From Sporosarcina sp. BI001-red (GTDB taxonomy: Bacteria > Bacillota > Bacilli > Bacillales_A > Planococcaceae), in contig NZ_QQAK01000010.1 of the NCBI RefSeq assembly GCF_003384035.1, positions 248,001-312,000 on the forward strand: a stretch of 64,000 nt of DNA, written 5' to 3'. Numbering within the stretch: the first letter of the stretch is position 1; the number at the start of each line of letters is the position of its first letter. The notes below the pieces were generated by a model, which was not told the origin of the DNA, made no database searches, and was given only the letters and a program-made list of their open reading frames with translations. Made by a program: the position numbers and the translations under genes. Positions 24,825-34,521 of this stretch are shown here, one piece after another.

Positions 24825-24969
24825 GTTTTCAACTCCTTTTCAAATTAGGACGACATTTCGCGGTAGCAAAAAATCATCCATCCTTAGCTTTTGTCAAAAG
24901 TTGTTTTTCATACATCCATAAAAATTAAAAAACGATCAAGAGAATGATCGCTTTTAGCAATGTAAATTG

Positions 24970-25470
24970 TTATCGATTCAACCGTTCGTTATTAAATAGA
25001 AATTGCTCAAAGTAGAGCTCTTTCTGTGTCTGGTAAGAATGACTAAGTAATGTGTGCAACCGACCATTTTGTTGATGAATGATATGTAAAGAGGCGGCTA
25101 CCACTACTTTGATGTCTGTTGGAAACGTAAGTTCAGTTGTCTTTTTGTCGATTTCCTTAGTTGTAAAGAAATGGTTGAAAATCCAACAGCACGTATCGTG
25201 TTTAGAGGAGCTTGTCGGAAAAACACCGACACCTTCAGATAGAATGAAAGGAGGTTTTTGCTTGAACTTCAAAATTTCACAAGCCGTTTGTTTTTGTCTA
25301 AGCTTCGTCGAACGACTCCTGACACAAGCTAAGTTGAGAAGTTGCACTGGTGATTTTTTTGAAACGTAAGTTCCATGTAGTGTTACAATTTTGGATCGAC
25401 TTCCATGGTCATCTTTATGAGCCATTAGTGCTAAAGCCTGGCTATCCAGCAAATAACTTTCACAATGCAT
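24970..25470 (-). CDS. comK: ComK-like competence transcription factor
   Basis: The 166-residue product resembles ComK, the activator of DNA-uptake genes in Bacillus. Residues ~27-60 (SKIVTLHGTYVSKKSPVQLL) match the ComK N-terminal strands. The most diagnostic part is KFKQKPPFILSEGVGVFPTS followed by CCWIFNHFF, aligning with the KPPI...FLFPTLSS...CGWISHVHV region of B. subtilis ComK as I recall it. It is shorter than B. subtilis ComK (192 aa) at both ends, lacking most of the basic C-terminal tail. Start: ATG 25470 with AGGAG upstream. A TATAAT hexamer (minus strand, 25510-25505) precedes it. No other competence gene is in the window, so function is inferred. Confidence 0.75.
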   Translation of the reverse strand: MHCESYLLDSQALALMAHKDDHGSRSKIVTLHGTYVSKKSPVQLLNLACVRSRSTKLRQKQTACEILKFKQKPPFILSEGVGVFPTSSSKHDTCCWIFNHFFTTKEIDKKTTELTFPTDIKVVVAASLHIIHQQNGRLHTLLSHSYQTQKELYFEQFLFNNERLNR

Positions 25471-25839
25471 TCCGAATCAGCTCCTATAACTGTTTAATAG
25501 TTCCATTATACGACATGTTTTGAAGATAGAATAGTATGGAAATATAATTATTTATCGACATAATTCGACAATTTAGTAGGCCCTTGTATTTATTTTGGGA
25601 TTATACGACAGGAGTCTTACACTTATTCACAAAACCTAACAGGGTTATCATACTGTACGATTGGGTCTCTTGGAAAACCAATGATTTTACACAAGATGTA
25701 TAGTCCTTTAAATGAACTCCTGTTATTTGAATAAGTATGATTTGCTTTCGTTTGAAATTTGCAATCCCCCCAAAATGATTCGCATGATTTTTCTATGGCG
25801 GACATGTTAATTTTTAATGAAGGTAGACACTAAAAAACA
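25471..25839. other. Intergenic region upstream of the comK-like gene
   Basis: This stretch holds the probable promoter of the ComK-like gene. An 11-bp direct repeat ATTATACGACA occurs at 25505-25515 and 25600-25610 (TATAAT on the minus strand in each), together with AT-rich dyads around 25540-25556 (AAATATAATTATTTA) that resemble ComK AT-boxes. A 60-codon minus-strand frame at 25623-25805 has no ribosome site and was not called. The remainder shows nothing recognisable. Confidence 0.4.
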
Positions 25840-25955
25840 TTTCTCCATCAGATAATGGGTTTTATCCGACACATGGAGCGTTTTCTCGATCATCTAGCGT
25901 CTTTTCTCGATCACATGGATGAATTTCTCCGACACCTAGCGAAGTTTCTCGATAA
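25840..25955 (-). repeat. 21-bp periodic array, core TTTCTCCGACA, six units (array A2)
   Basis: Cores start at 25840, 25861, 25882, 25903, 25924 and 25945, exactly 21 bp apart, in opposite orientation to array A1. The last two units and the following GGCACACAATTCAAC match the corresponding end of arrays A1 and A3, so the element has a conserved polar end. It lies between the start of the comK-like gene and the end of glpK. Confidence 0.9.
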
Positions 25956-26014
25956 AGGCACACAATTCAACAGATTAATGGCTTTAATTGGTAACGCTTC
26001 GCTACTATAAATAC

Positions 26015-26043
26015 AAAAAAACGCATCCAACTCACTGGATGCG
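26015..26043 (-). terminator. Terminator of glpK
   Basis: CGCATCCA / TGGATGCG stem with a 6-nt loop. Read on the minus strand it is followed by TTTTTTT, 12 bp beyond the glpK stop. Confidence 0.9.
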
Positions 26044-26055
26044 CTTCCTAAAACC

Positions 26056-27609
<1,554 letters not shown>

Positions 27610-27648
27610 CTAAAGGCAGGTCTTTGTTATCTTAGAGAACACAATAAA

Positions 27649-27677
27649 CCCCTTGCTTGAAATACATGCAAGGGGAG
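27649..27677 (-). terminator. Hairpin after the YsnF-like gene
   Basis: CCCCTTGC and GCAAGGGG form a perfect 8-bp stem with an 11-nt loop. Read on the minus strand it is followed by the modest tail TTTATT. Confidence 0.7.
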
Positions 27678-27686
27678 GGGCGTTAT

Positions 27687-28697
27687 TTAGTATTTACTAG
27701 TACGGCTTCCCACCGTATTATGAAGATTGTCCTTGAAGGTCACATCGTTCGTTTCGCCTTCACGATTCACATCAACTTCTTCACGTTTCATTGTTTCATC
27801 AATACGCTCGGTATCTGTGACTCTCTTTTTGTTAATGACTATTTCTTCCGTGACAACTGGCTTTTTCGTAACTTCAATTTGTTCTTCAGTGACTGGAACG
27901 CGGATCGTTTCGTCACCGAATGCATTCGTTGTTCGGAAGTCTTCACTGCCTCTATGATCCAATTCTCTATTTACTTGACGGCGTTCAATCGTAATCTCTT
28001 CATGTTCAACAGGAATTTCCAATGTTTTACGATCTTCCACTACATTTTTGTCGACAGTGACCTCACCTTTTTGCACGTGCTGTTTGTCTACATTGAGTTG
28101 TTCCTCGTGTACTTTCATCGTTTCTGGAACTTCTTCAATGCTTCGGTTAAAGTTCCTTTCACTCCGCGCGTGTTCTGTGTCTACCATTTTTACGTGGCCA
28201 TCCGCTGTATGATCATAATTGCCATGCAACGATCCAGATTCACGATCGGTTTCAAGTCCACCTGTCATGCCAATAGGATCTGTATAGGGATCTGTCTGCA
28301 AGTTCGCATCGTTTGCTGAATCGACTGTAGAATATCGAGCGTTATTTTCCCGATGGTAGGTATCTACTTCGCCTTCATCCACGTAAAGTAACATCGCACC
28401 GTCATGAATCTCACGTTTGTATCGATCTTTTTCAGCTTCACTCAGACCGGTATCACTCAGTAAAGAGTGAATATGATCTTCACCTGATAAGAACTTCATG
28501 AACTTATCCATCCAAGAACCGTCTGCCGTTTTCACTTCAGCATTTGTGCGACTGCGAAGCATGTGCAGGTCTTGTTCATCTTTTGTAATCACGTAAATAT
28601 TATCATCCGAAATTCCAGTGGTCTTTAACTCTTGCACTTTTTCAAGTACTTCTGTTTCTGTCTGGAATGTCCCAACAAATCTTTTATCAGTATTCAT
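27687..28697 (-). CDS. General stress protein, YsnF/AvaK (DUF2382) family
   Basis: Residues 1 to about 105 form a YflT/GsiB-17M-like N-terminal domain (RFVGTFQTETEVLEKVQELK; GAMLLYVDEGEVD). Residues ~190-320 form the DUF2382 (YsnF/AvaK) domain rich in Glu/Val/Arg, with VPETMKVHEEQLNVDKQHVQ and PVVTEEIVINKKRVTDTERI. It is soluble and highly charged; B. subtilis YsnF belongs to the SigB general-stress regulon. A sigma-B-like promoter is found 65-90 bp upstream. A paralogue with the same N-terminal domain but no DUF2382 lies at 32156-32857. Biochemical role unknown. Confidence 0.88.
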   Translation of the reverse strand: MNTDKRFVGTFQTETEVLEKVQELKTTGISDDNIYVITKDEQDLHMLRSRTNAEVKTADGSWMDKFMKFLSGEDHIHSLLSDTGLSEAEKDRYKREIHDGAMLLYVDEGEVDTYHRENNARYSTVDSANDANLQTDPYTDPIGMTGGLETDRESGSLHGNYDHTADGHVKMVDTEHARSERNFNRSIEEVPETMKVHEEQLNVDKQHVQKGEVTVDKNVVEDRKTLEIPVEHEEITIERRQVNRELDHRGSEDFRTTNAFGDETIRVPVTEEQIEVTKKPVVTEEIVINKKRVTDTERIDETMKREEVDVNREGETNDVTFKDNLHNTVGSRTSKY

Positions 28698-28761
28698 ATC
28701 TAAGTTCCTCCTCGGGTTTTATGTTCATTTTGTTATATGTTTTTGCGGTGTTAACAAGTAG

Positions 28762-28787
28762 ATACCCGAGGGTTCATTTTCAAAAAC
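28762..28787 (-). promoter_or_regulatory. Sigma-B-type promoter of the YsnF-like gene
   Basis: On the minus strand GTTTTT (28787-28782), 14 bp, then GGGTAT (28767-28762). This fits the sigma-B consensus GTTTWW-N12-14-GGGWAT. The same arrangement with the same 14-bp spacer occurs before the paralogue at 32857. Confidence 0.75.
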
Positions 28788-29003
28788 CCAATTAGAGATT
28801 AAAACAACAATTGTCATAATCTTGTAATCTTACTGTCACACGAACAAATGAATGATACCTAGGCAAGGACGAAAAAGCATCTGAGTTATATAACGAAGAT
28901 GCTAACCAAAAAACAGGGTTCAAAGTAGGCAAGAGTCATCGGTTTTGGTACACTGGTCACTAACATAATTCATGATTATTGTATTTGGTTAGGGAGTGCG
29001 GAA
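28788..29003. other. Remainder of the divergent gap before the antiporter gene
   Basis: This is the rest of the 306-bp gap between the YsnF-like gene (-) and the antiporter gene (+). It should hold the antiporter promoter, but no convincing -35/-10 pair or structured leader was identified. Confidence 0.3.
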
Positions 29004-30824
29004 ATGGAAAACTTAGCATTGATTAGCGTAGTCGCAGTACTCGCGCTCGGAATCTTTTCCCAGTGGCTTGCCTGGCGAATTCAGTGGCCATCTATTGTCA
29101 TCATGTCGATCGCAGGATTGCTCATTGGTCCTGTTTTAGGGTGGATTAACCCAGAAGCCGCGCTCGGTGATTTATATGGACCACTTATTTCGCTTGCAGT
29201 TGCGGTGATTCTTTTTGAAGGCAGTTCGAATCTTGATATTCGTGAAATTAAAGGGATTTCTAAATCCGTAACGCGTATTGTAACGATTGGAGCGTTTCTT
29301 GCGTGGATTCTCGGATCACTTGCGGCGCATTATTTTGCGGGATTGCAGTGGGAAATTGCTTTCATCATAGGAGGATTGTTCGTTGTAACGGGTCCTACAG
29401 TGATTATTCCGCTTCTTAGAAGTGCGAAGTTGAAGTCCCGGACAGCCGCAGTGCTGAAATGGGAAGGAATTATCGTCGATCCTGCGGGCCCACTTCTAGC
29501 GCTGTTTGCGTATGAAGTCATTAAAGTATTGAGCAATGAACAATTGACGATGAGTAATTTGCTCAGTTTCTTTGGAGGCGCTGGTCTTGCGATTCTTCTG
29601 GGACTTGCAGTGGGGGTACTCATCACGGTGATGGCGACAAAAGGTCAGTTTCCGGAATACTTGAAATCACCGATTGTACTTGCCTTAGTGTTAATCTGTT
29701 TCATGCTTGCTGAAGTGATTATGCACGAAACAGGCATGCTCGCAGTGACAGTGATGGGGCTGACAATTGGTCGTTCAAAAAAATATGTTTCATCCATCGG
29801 AAACCTTGGGCATTTTGTTGAAAATGTCTCTGTCATGTTAACGTCTACAGTCTTCATACTCTTGACGGCATCCTTGCCGCGAGAGACGATTGCTCAAATG
29901 TTTACTCTTCCAATCCTTGCATTCGTATTAGTGACACTGTTCGTTGTGCGTCCGTTGTCGATCTGGATTTCAACAATCGGTACTGAACTTGATCGGAATG
30001 AGAAGATTTTAATCGGTTGGATTGCACCACGCGGAATCGTAGCACTTACCGTTGCCGGATACTTTTCGAGCATACTCGTCAATGATGGATACGACGAAGC
30101 GAGTCTTCTTACAGCTTTGACGTTTGCACTCGTCATAATAACGGTATGCGCACACGGTTTCACAATCGGTCCACTTGCGAAAAGGCTTCACTTAGCGAGC
30201 AATGAACCACCGGGAATCCTAATTATCGGCGCTAGTAACTTTGCAGCATCACTCGGTGAGGAACTGGAGAATTTGGGGATTCCAGCATTGATTATGGATC
30301 CTTCAAAAGGACGCTTGAACTTAGCCACCGCAAAAGGGGTTCAGACGTTCGAAGGACAGATTTTGTCAGAACAAGCGAGATTTGCAGTCGATCTTACGCC
30401 TTACAGTACGATTTTGTCGATGACAGGGGATGCATCGTATAACGCGCTCGTTTCTCAATCGTTTGCACCTGAATTCGGCTTTAACAATACGTTTTCATTG
30501 CCAGTTGCTGTAAATCATCAAATGAATGCATCCGAGTTGCCGATTTCACTGAAAGCCCATTTATTGTTCAGAGAAGATGCGACATTCACAGAGTTGAACA
30601 GAAAGATCAATACCGTGTATGAAATCGGTGAAATCTCAATTGCTGAGATTGAAAATACGGAGAATTGGTTGGATGAATTACCAGAGCAAATTACTCCGCT
30701 TTTCATTAAGAAAGAGAATGAAGCAATTGTATTTGTCACGTTACGTAAAAAAATAAACTTAGAAGAAGGCGATATCCTTGTCGTCTTGCAACCTAAAAAT
30801 GAGAAAAAGGAGCCTACCGCTTAA
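29004..30824 (+). CDS. Cation:proton antiporter, CPA1/NhaP type with TrkA-N-like C-terminal domain
   Basis: The first ~395 residues hold about 12 membrane segments of the Na+/H+ exchanger fold, including LISLAVAVILFEGSSNLDIR, GPTVIIPLLRSAK and KWEGIIVDPAGPLLAL (the Asp-containing ion site), and IGWIAPRGIVALTVA. A cytoplasmic nucleotide-binding-like domain follows from about residue 400 (GILIIGASNFAASLGEELEN; a RCK/TrkA-N-like Rossmann motif) with a terminal TrkA-C-like part ending GDILVVLQPK. It probably exchanges Na+ or K+ for protons and is gated by the cytoplasmic domain. Start: ATG 29004 preceded by AGGGAG. Placed between stress-protein genes, it fits a salt or pH stress role. Confidence 0.9.
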   Translation: MENLALISVVAVLALGIFSQWLAWRIQWPSIVIMSIAGLLIGPVLGWINPEAALGDLYGPLISLAVAVILFEGSSNLDIREIKGISKSVTRIVTIGAFLAWILGSLAAHYFAGLQWEIAFIIGGLFVVTGPTVIIPLLRSAKLKSRTAAVLKWEGIIVDPAGPLLALFAYEVIKVLSNEQLTMSNLLSFFGGAGLAILLGLAVGVLITVMATKGQFPEYLKSPIVLALVLICFMLAEVIMHETGMLAVTVMGLTIGRSKKYVSSIGNLGHFVENVSVMLTSTVFILLTASLPRETIAQMFTLPILAFVLVTLFVVRPLSIWISTIGTELDRNEKILIGWIAPRGIVALTVAGYFSSILVNDGYDEASLLTALTFALVIITVCAHGFTIGPLAKRLHLASNEPPGILIIGASNFAASLGEELENLGIPALIMDPSKGRLNLATAKGVQTFEGQILSEQARFAVDLTPYSTILSMTGDASYNALVSQSFAPEFGFNNTFSLPVAVNHQMNASELPISLKAHLLFREDATFTELNRKINTVYEIGEISIAEIENTENWLDELPEQITPLFIKKENEAIVFVTLRKKINLEEGDILVVLQPKNEKKEPTA

Positions 30825-30844
30825 TAAAGGCGGGGCTCCTTTTT
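30804..30844 (+). terminator. Terminator of the antiporter gene
   Basis: AAAAAGGAGCC pairs with GGCTCCTTTTT, with an additional inner CCGC/GCGG stem. It overlaps the stop codon and can also serve the convergent chemoreceptor gene. Confidence 0.85.
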
Positions 30845-30847
30845 CCT

Positions 30848-31759
30848 TTAAACAATATTGGTTACTTCGTGCGCTTGGTTTTCCAACTCAGCAGCTGATG
30901 CCGCAAGATGGAAAAATGTATCCATTGCAACTTCCACTTCTTTTTTACATTCATCGATATTAGCCTGAGCCCGCTCAGTTCCGGAAGCAATTAGGGTAAC
31001 TTCCTTCGTGATCGCTTCTATACCGTCACGCACTTCTACAATAGAAGCCTCTACATTAGAAGACAGTTTTCGAACTTCTTTAGCAACAACTTCAAATCCA
31101 CGTCCATGTTCACCGGCACGTGCAGCCTCAATGGCAGCATTCAAAGCGAGTAAGTTTGTTTGCGAAGCAATTGCGCGTATCGTTTTGACGATGCCTTGAA
31201 TATTTACTGAGTGGACTTCGAGAACTTCTAAGTTATTCGTGTTGTTTGCTGAGACCTCTGCTAATTCTCCGATTCGCTGTAGTAACTTTTCGTTCCGATT
31301 TCGGCCATCATCTGCTTGTTCAGTAAGTGACTGTGCCATTTGATTCAGTTCTGATACAACACTTAAAGCGGTATCTTGACGCTTCGTTACATCTGTTGCC
31401 ACTTTGGTAACGCCGAGGACCGTTCGGTTGTCCTCAGCAAAAACAGGCATATACGTCGCTTCTAGCCATACAGCGGACCCATCTTTGGCCTTCCGTTTAA
31501 TCTTCCCTGAAGAGGAAAGTCCACGCTGTAAGTCTTTCCACATTGAGTTGTAGGATGGTGTATTCACAAAATCAGGGAAACATAGTTTTTGGTGCTGCAT
31601 GCCAATCATCTCTTCTGCACGATATCCAACCGCTACGGCGAATTTTTCGTTTACATAAGCGACACGTTTGTCCATTCCAAATCGGATAATGGCAAGGTTT
31701 TGTTCTAATGCTTTGACAACTAATGTATCTGATACATTTTCTGGTGTTGAAACGCTCAA
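30848..31759 (-). CDS. Soluble PAS-domain methyl-accepting chemotaxis protein
   Basis: No membrane segment is present. Residues ~15-125 form a PAS domain ([33 protein letters not shown]), of the type often binding flavin, haem or small ligands. Residues ~130-303 are the MCP signalling hairpin with the conserved tip [20 protein letters not shown] then [17 protein letters not shown]. It should interact with CheA/CheW as a cytoplasmic receptor, possibly for redox or energy taxis. The start is TTG 31759 with GGAGG 7 bp upstream; no ATG fits. It is a single gene, convergent with the antiporter. Confidence 0.88.
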   Translation of the reverse strand: MSVSTPENVSDTLVVKALEQNLAIIRFGMDKRVAYVNEKFAVAVGYRAEEMIGMQHQKLCFPDFVNTPSYNSMWKDLQRGLSSSGKIKRKAKDGSAVWLEATYMPVFAEDNRTVLGVTKVATDVTKRQDTALSVVSELNQMAQSLTEQADDGRNRNEKLLQRIGELAEVSANNTNNLEVLEVHSVNIQGIVKTIRAIASQTNLLALNAAIEAARAGEHGRGFEVVAKEVRKLSSNVEASIVEVRDGIEAITKEVTLIASGTERAQANIDECKKEVEVAMDTFFHLAASAAELENQAHEVTNIV

Positions 31760-32155
31760 GGCATAGCCTCCTATAATTTGAGATAAGGTAATTTCTATTA
31801 TACCTATCGTGTATCAAATGCACTATCATTTAAGATATAGTTTAATGGCGAAATAGTGAATTCCTAAAAATCTATAACTGTAGACCTATAAACTAGTTGC
31901 TGATTTTATTTTCATACGAATGCCCATAAAAGAGCTTTAATCGAAATAGTTTTTGAATTAGGAGGAAAGATTCATCCGAACTCATCTTTACATACCTGAA
32001 TTATATGAGAGAACCCTTTTCAAAAATAAATACTAACTAAGAAAAAACAGAGGTAATTAACGCAGCCTCTGTTTCTTTCTATAAAAAGAATTATTGTTTT
32101 CAACAATAAGCTTTGATTGTACATTATTCTGGAATAGACAAAGAAGCTGTTTTAG
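31760..32155. other. Intergenic region with one terminator
   Basis: This 396-bp AT-rich gap contains the upstream region of the chemoreceptor and the terminator at 32042-32071 for the stress-protein gene. No open frame with a ribosome site and no further structure was seen. Confidence 0.4.
32042..32071 (-). terminator. Terminator of the YflT-domain protein gene
   Basis: CAGAGG / CCTCTG stem with a 12-nt loop. On the minus strand it is followed by TTTTTT, about 85 bp beyond the stop. Confidence 0.65.
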
Positions 32156-32857
32156 TTAATAAGGTCCCGTCTCATCATCCAGTTTTCTTGGTCTGTCATT
32201 TACTGCATCTTGGAACTCTTGTCTACGCTGTTCCTGTTCAGGGTCCCTACCAAGTTCCCCAGCAAAATCAGTTATTTCCAAACCGTTTGAAACGGAATCA
32301 TCGGCAGCTACGCTGAATTCAGAACGCTCAACTGGTTGATCATGGATGGGTGTCACTCTTTCTTCTGTATATTGAGGTGTCGGTTCGCCGAAGGGTGGCT
32401 GTTCTGGTGTACGCGTGACGCCGTCGCCAGGAGGTGCGACCCATGTATTTGCGCCAAGATTAGGGTCGCCTACATTCTCTCCGATGCCGAATGGTTTACC
32501 GATTTCTTGATGCTGTCCAGGCATATCACTCGTTTCATCCACGAACAGCAACATACTGCCATTGTTAACATCTTGGTAAAATCCTGCTTTCTCATTCTCA
32601 GTAAATCCAAGGTCATCCATCATACTTCGGACGCGATCTTCTCCTGTCATGAAATCCATGAATTTCTCCAGCCAGGATTCATGGGTCGTTTGAATCTCGG
32701 CATCCGTACGACTTTGTAGCATTTTTACATCATCTTCACTTTTGGCGATAACAAAAATTTGATGGTCTGAATAGCCTTCTGTTTTGATCTCCTCTACCTT
32801 AGCCAATAGTTCTTGCTCTGTATGAAACATCCCGATGAACCGTTTGCCTTGCTCCAT
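32156..32857 (-). CDS. General stress protein with YflT-like domain
   Basis: The first ~110 residues are clearly paralogous to the YsnF-like protein at 27687: RFIGMFHTEQELLAKVEEIK, IFVIAKSEDDVKMLQSRTDA, a conserved SW(L/M)(D/E)KFM segment and GSMLLFVDE. The rest is a hydrophilic, Pro/Glu-rich low-complexity tail without DUF2382 repeats. It is likely a soluble stress protein. ATG 32857 has GGAGG upstream, and a sigma-B-like promoter with the same spacing as in the paralogue lies 63-88 bp upstream. Probably co-regulated in the general stress response; molecular role unknown. Confidence 0.82.
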   Translation of the reverse strand: MEQGKRFIGMFHTEQELLAKVEEIKTEGYSDHQIFVIAKSEDDVKMLQSRTDAEIQTTHESWLEKFMDFMTGEDRVRSMMDDLGFTENEKAGFYQDVNNGSMLLFVDETSDMPGQHQEIGKPFGIGENVGDPNLGANTWVAPPGDGVTRTPEQPPFGEPTPQYTEERVTPIHDQPVERSEFSVAADDSVSNGLEITDFAGELGRDPEQEQRRQEFQDAVNDRPRKLDDETGPY

Positions 32858-32919
32858 TTGTAAACGCCTCCTGTTAAGTTAGTTTGTTAGTATTCAAATG
32901 ATGAGTTGTTAGTAGTTGA

Positions 32920-32945
32920 ATACCCGAGCAGGAACAGACGAAAAC
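32920..32945 (-). promoter_or_regulatory. Sigma-B-type promoter of the YflT-domain gene
   Basis: On the minus strand GTTTTC (32945-32940), 14 bp, GGGTAT (32925-32920). It is identical in layout to the promoter at 28762-28787. Confidence 0.75.
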
Positions 32946-33034
32946 CTAGAAACGCTCTAAAAAGGCAAACGTCATCAATTTGTAATGAATTCGTAGGAAG
33001 GGATTGGTTTTTCGGGAAGAGGTTATTAAATGAA

Positions 33035-33074
33035 GAAAAACAGAAGCCAAGGGTTACATATCCCTCTGGCTTCT
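33035..33074 (-). terminator. Terminator of the polysaccharide deacetylase gene
   Basis: AGAAGCCA-AGGG pairs with CCCT-CTGGCTTCT across a short loop. On the minus strand it is followed by GTTTTTC, just beyond the stop at 33085. Confidence 0.75.
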
Positions 33075-33084
33075 ATTTTATAAA

Positions 33085-34323
33085 TTAGTATGCACCATAT
33101 AGTTTGTTTTCGAAGTCTTTCAACGAATGACTAGGAGATATTCCTTGGCGCTTTAGTTCGTACCGATGGTCACCGAGTTTCACGTTTCCAGGATTCGTAG
33201 TAAAGGCCATTCGAATGCCAGAAGCTGAAATTACTTTTTTAACCGTTTCATTGAATTGACCGAACGGATATGCCATATATCGGATATTGGGATCCGCCAT
33301 GTCAAAAGCTTTTGAAACTTGGAAACGACCGAGATCGATATCTGCTTTGATTTGTTCAGGTGTTGAAGTCGTCAAGTAAGGTTCACGCGTACCAGGTCTA
33401 CGTAGGTGCAGCCCATGCGTATGGTGTTGGAATGAAAAAACATCAACGGTTTCGCGGATCTCTTTCAGTCCTACATATTGAAACGCTTGGTCATCCCAAG
33501 GTTGAGCCTGTTGTTTGATGCGGGATGTAATGAGGAATGATGTCGCCTTGAACTCGTTTTTCGCTAACAAAGGATAGGCATACTTTTGAAGAGATAGAAG
33601 ACCATCGTCAAAAGTGATGAGTACGGTTTTCTCAGTCATGTTTTTACGGAGCATCAGCCAGTTATCCAAATCTTCAGGAGTGATCGTTTTCCAACCATTC
33701 TTTTTTAAATAATCCATTTGCTGTTGAAACGGAGCCAAGTCAATAACCATGTTATTGTTTGCAAAAGGCGTAGTTGCTCGATTCTCAACAATTTGATGAT
33801 ACATAAGAACAGGGATTCCAGGATCACCGGTCACGACCGTTTTGGGAATGAATCCCCGTACCCCGCCGAGGTTCACTTGTACATGAGTTTTTGTTTCTGC
33901 AATGATTGGCAAGCGTTGTCCAGGGTTAATATACCCGACTCGATACCCTCCACGCAGTGCGCTCGCCACGGAGACACGACTTTTTGTAATAACGGTTGTC
34001 CGTCCTTTTGGTAAAGGTTTGTCCTTCGAAGGAGCAGCGGGTTGAACAATATGGATCGGGACCGCCAATTTATCGTTTCCGAATGACAAATACCCATATT
34101 TTTCATCTTGAGCAACGAGCTCATAAGGAACGCCTTTCATGAAAGTAGCGGTACCGATTAGCTGATCTCCTTCAATTGAATAGCCGCCCGTAGAATTTGA
34201 TAATGTGACAGTCGAACTTTGAGTAGCTGCTTCGGCGCTCGATTGTGACACGATGACTAGAAAAAATACCAACAGACTAGTCCATAAAATAGACCAGCTT
34301 TTCTTTGTGAACACATGCAACAT
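33085..34323 (-). CDS. Secreted polysaccharide deacetylase (NodB homology) with N-terminal SH3-like region
   Basis: A signal peptide or anchor (about residues 1-32, WSILWTSLLVFFLVIVSQ) is followed by a region with SH3-like features (about 40-160; GGYRVGYINPGQRLPIIAET). The NodB-type deacetylase domain starts at VLMYHQIVEN; the metal and catalytic region is LITFDDGLLSLQKYAYPLL, with a later HHTHGLH motif and AYPFGQFNE. Such enzymes remove acetyl groups from GlcNAc polymers at the cell surface (PgaB/IcaB-like). Start uncertain: the ATG at 34323 is only 1 nt from AAGGA, while the in-frame GTG at 34314 has ideal spacing. Neighbours give no operon clue, although an O-acylation pair lies 2 kb away. 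Confidence 0.87.
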   Translation of the reverse strand: MLHVFTKKSWSILWTSLLVFFLVIVSQSSAEAATQSSTVTLSNSTGGYSIEGDQLIGTATFMKGVPYELVAQDEKYGYLSFGNDKLAVPIHIVQPAAPSKDKPLPKGRTTVITKSRVSVASALRGGYRVGYINPGQRLPIIAETKTHVQVNLGGVRGFIPKTVVTGDPGIPVLMYHQIVENRATTPFANNNMVIDLAPFQQQMDYLKKNGWKTITPEDLDNWLMLRKNMTEKTVLITFDDGLLSLQKYAYPLLAKNEFKATSFLITSRIKQQAQPWDDQAFQYVGLKEIRETVDVFSFQHHTHGLHLRRPGTREPYLTTSTPEQIKADIDLGRFQVSKAFDMADPNIRYMAYPFGQFNETVKKVISASGIRMAFTTNPGNVKLGDHRYELKRQGISPSHSLKDFENKLYGAY

Positions 34324-34456
34324 TCCTTTTTTTTGTAGTAATAAAACAGTTCTAATTCCTAAAATGAGTATAACACAATAGATTCATAAAATTGGATGGA
34401 ATTAGTAAAAAACATTAAATAAATCAACAATTTGATGCATTCTTAAGAATCGGGTG

Positions 34457-34484
34457 TTGATTTTATAATCTGAACATTTATAAT
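34457..34484 (+). promoter_or_regulatory. Promoter of the CstA-family gene
   Basis: TTGATT (34457-34462) and TATAAT (34479-34484) with a 16-bp spacer, 38 bp before the start codon. Confidence 0.6.
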
Positions 34485-34521
34485 AGTACAAAATAAGGTG
34501 AATATTTAAGGGGGAAATGCA

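Noticed and set aside
25623..25805. 60-codon minus-strand frame with four cysteines between the comK-like gene and glpK
   Set aside because: No Shine-Dalgarno sequence precedes its ATG, there is no recognisable domain, and the region is AT-rich and flanked by repeats. Not excluded, but unsupported.
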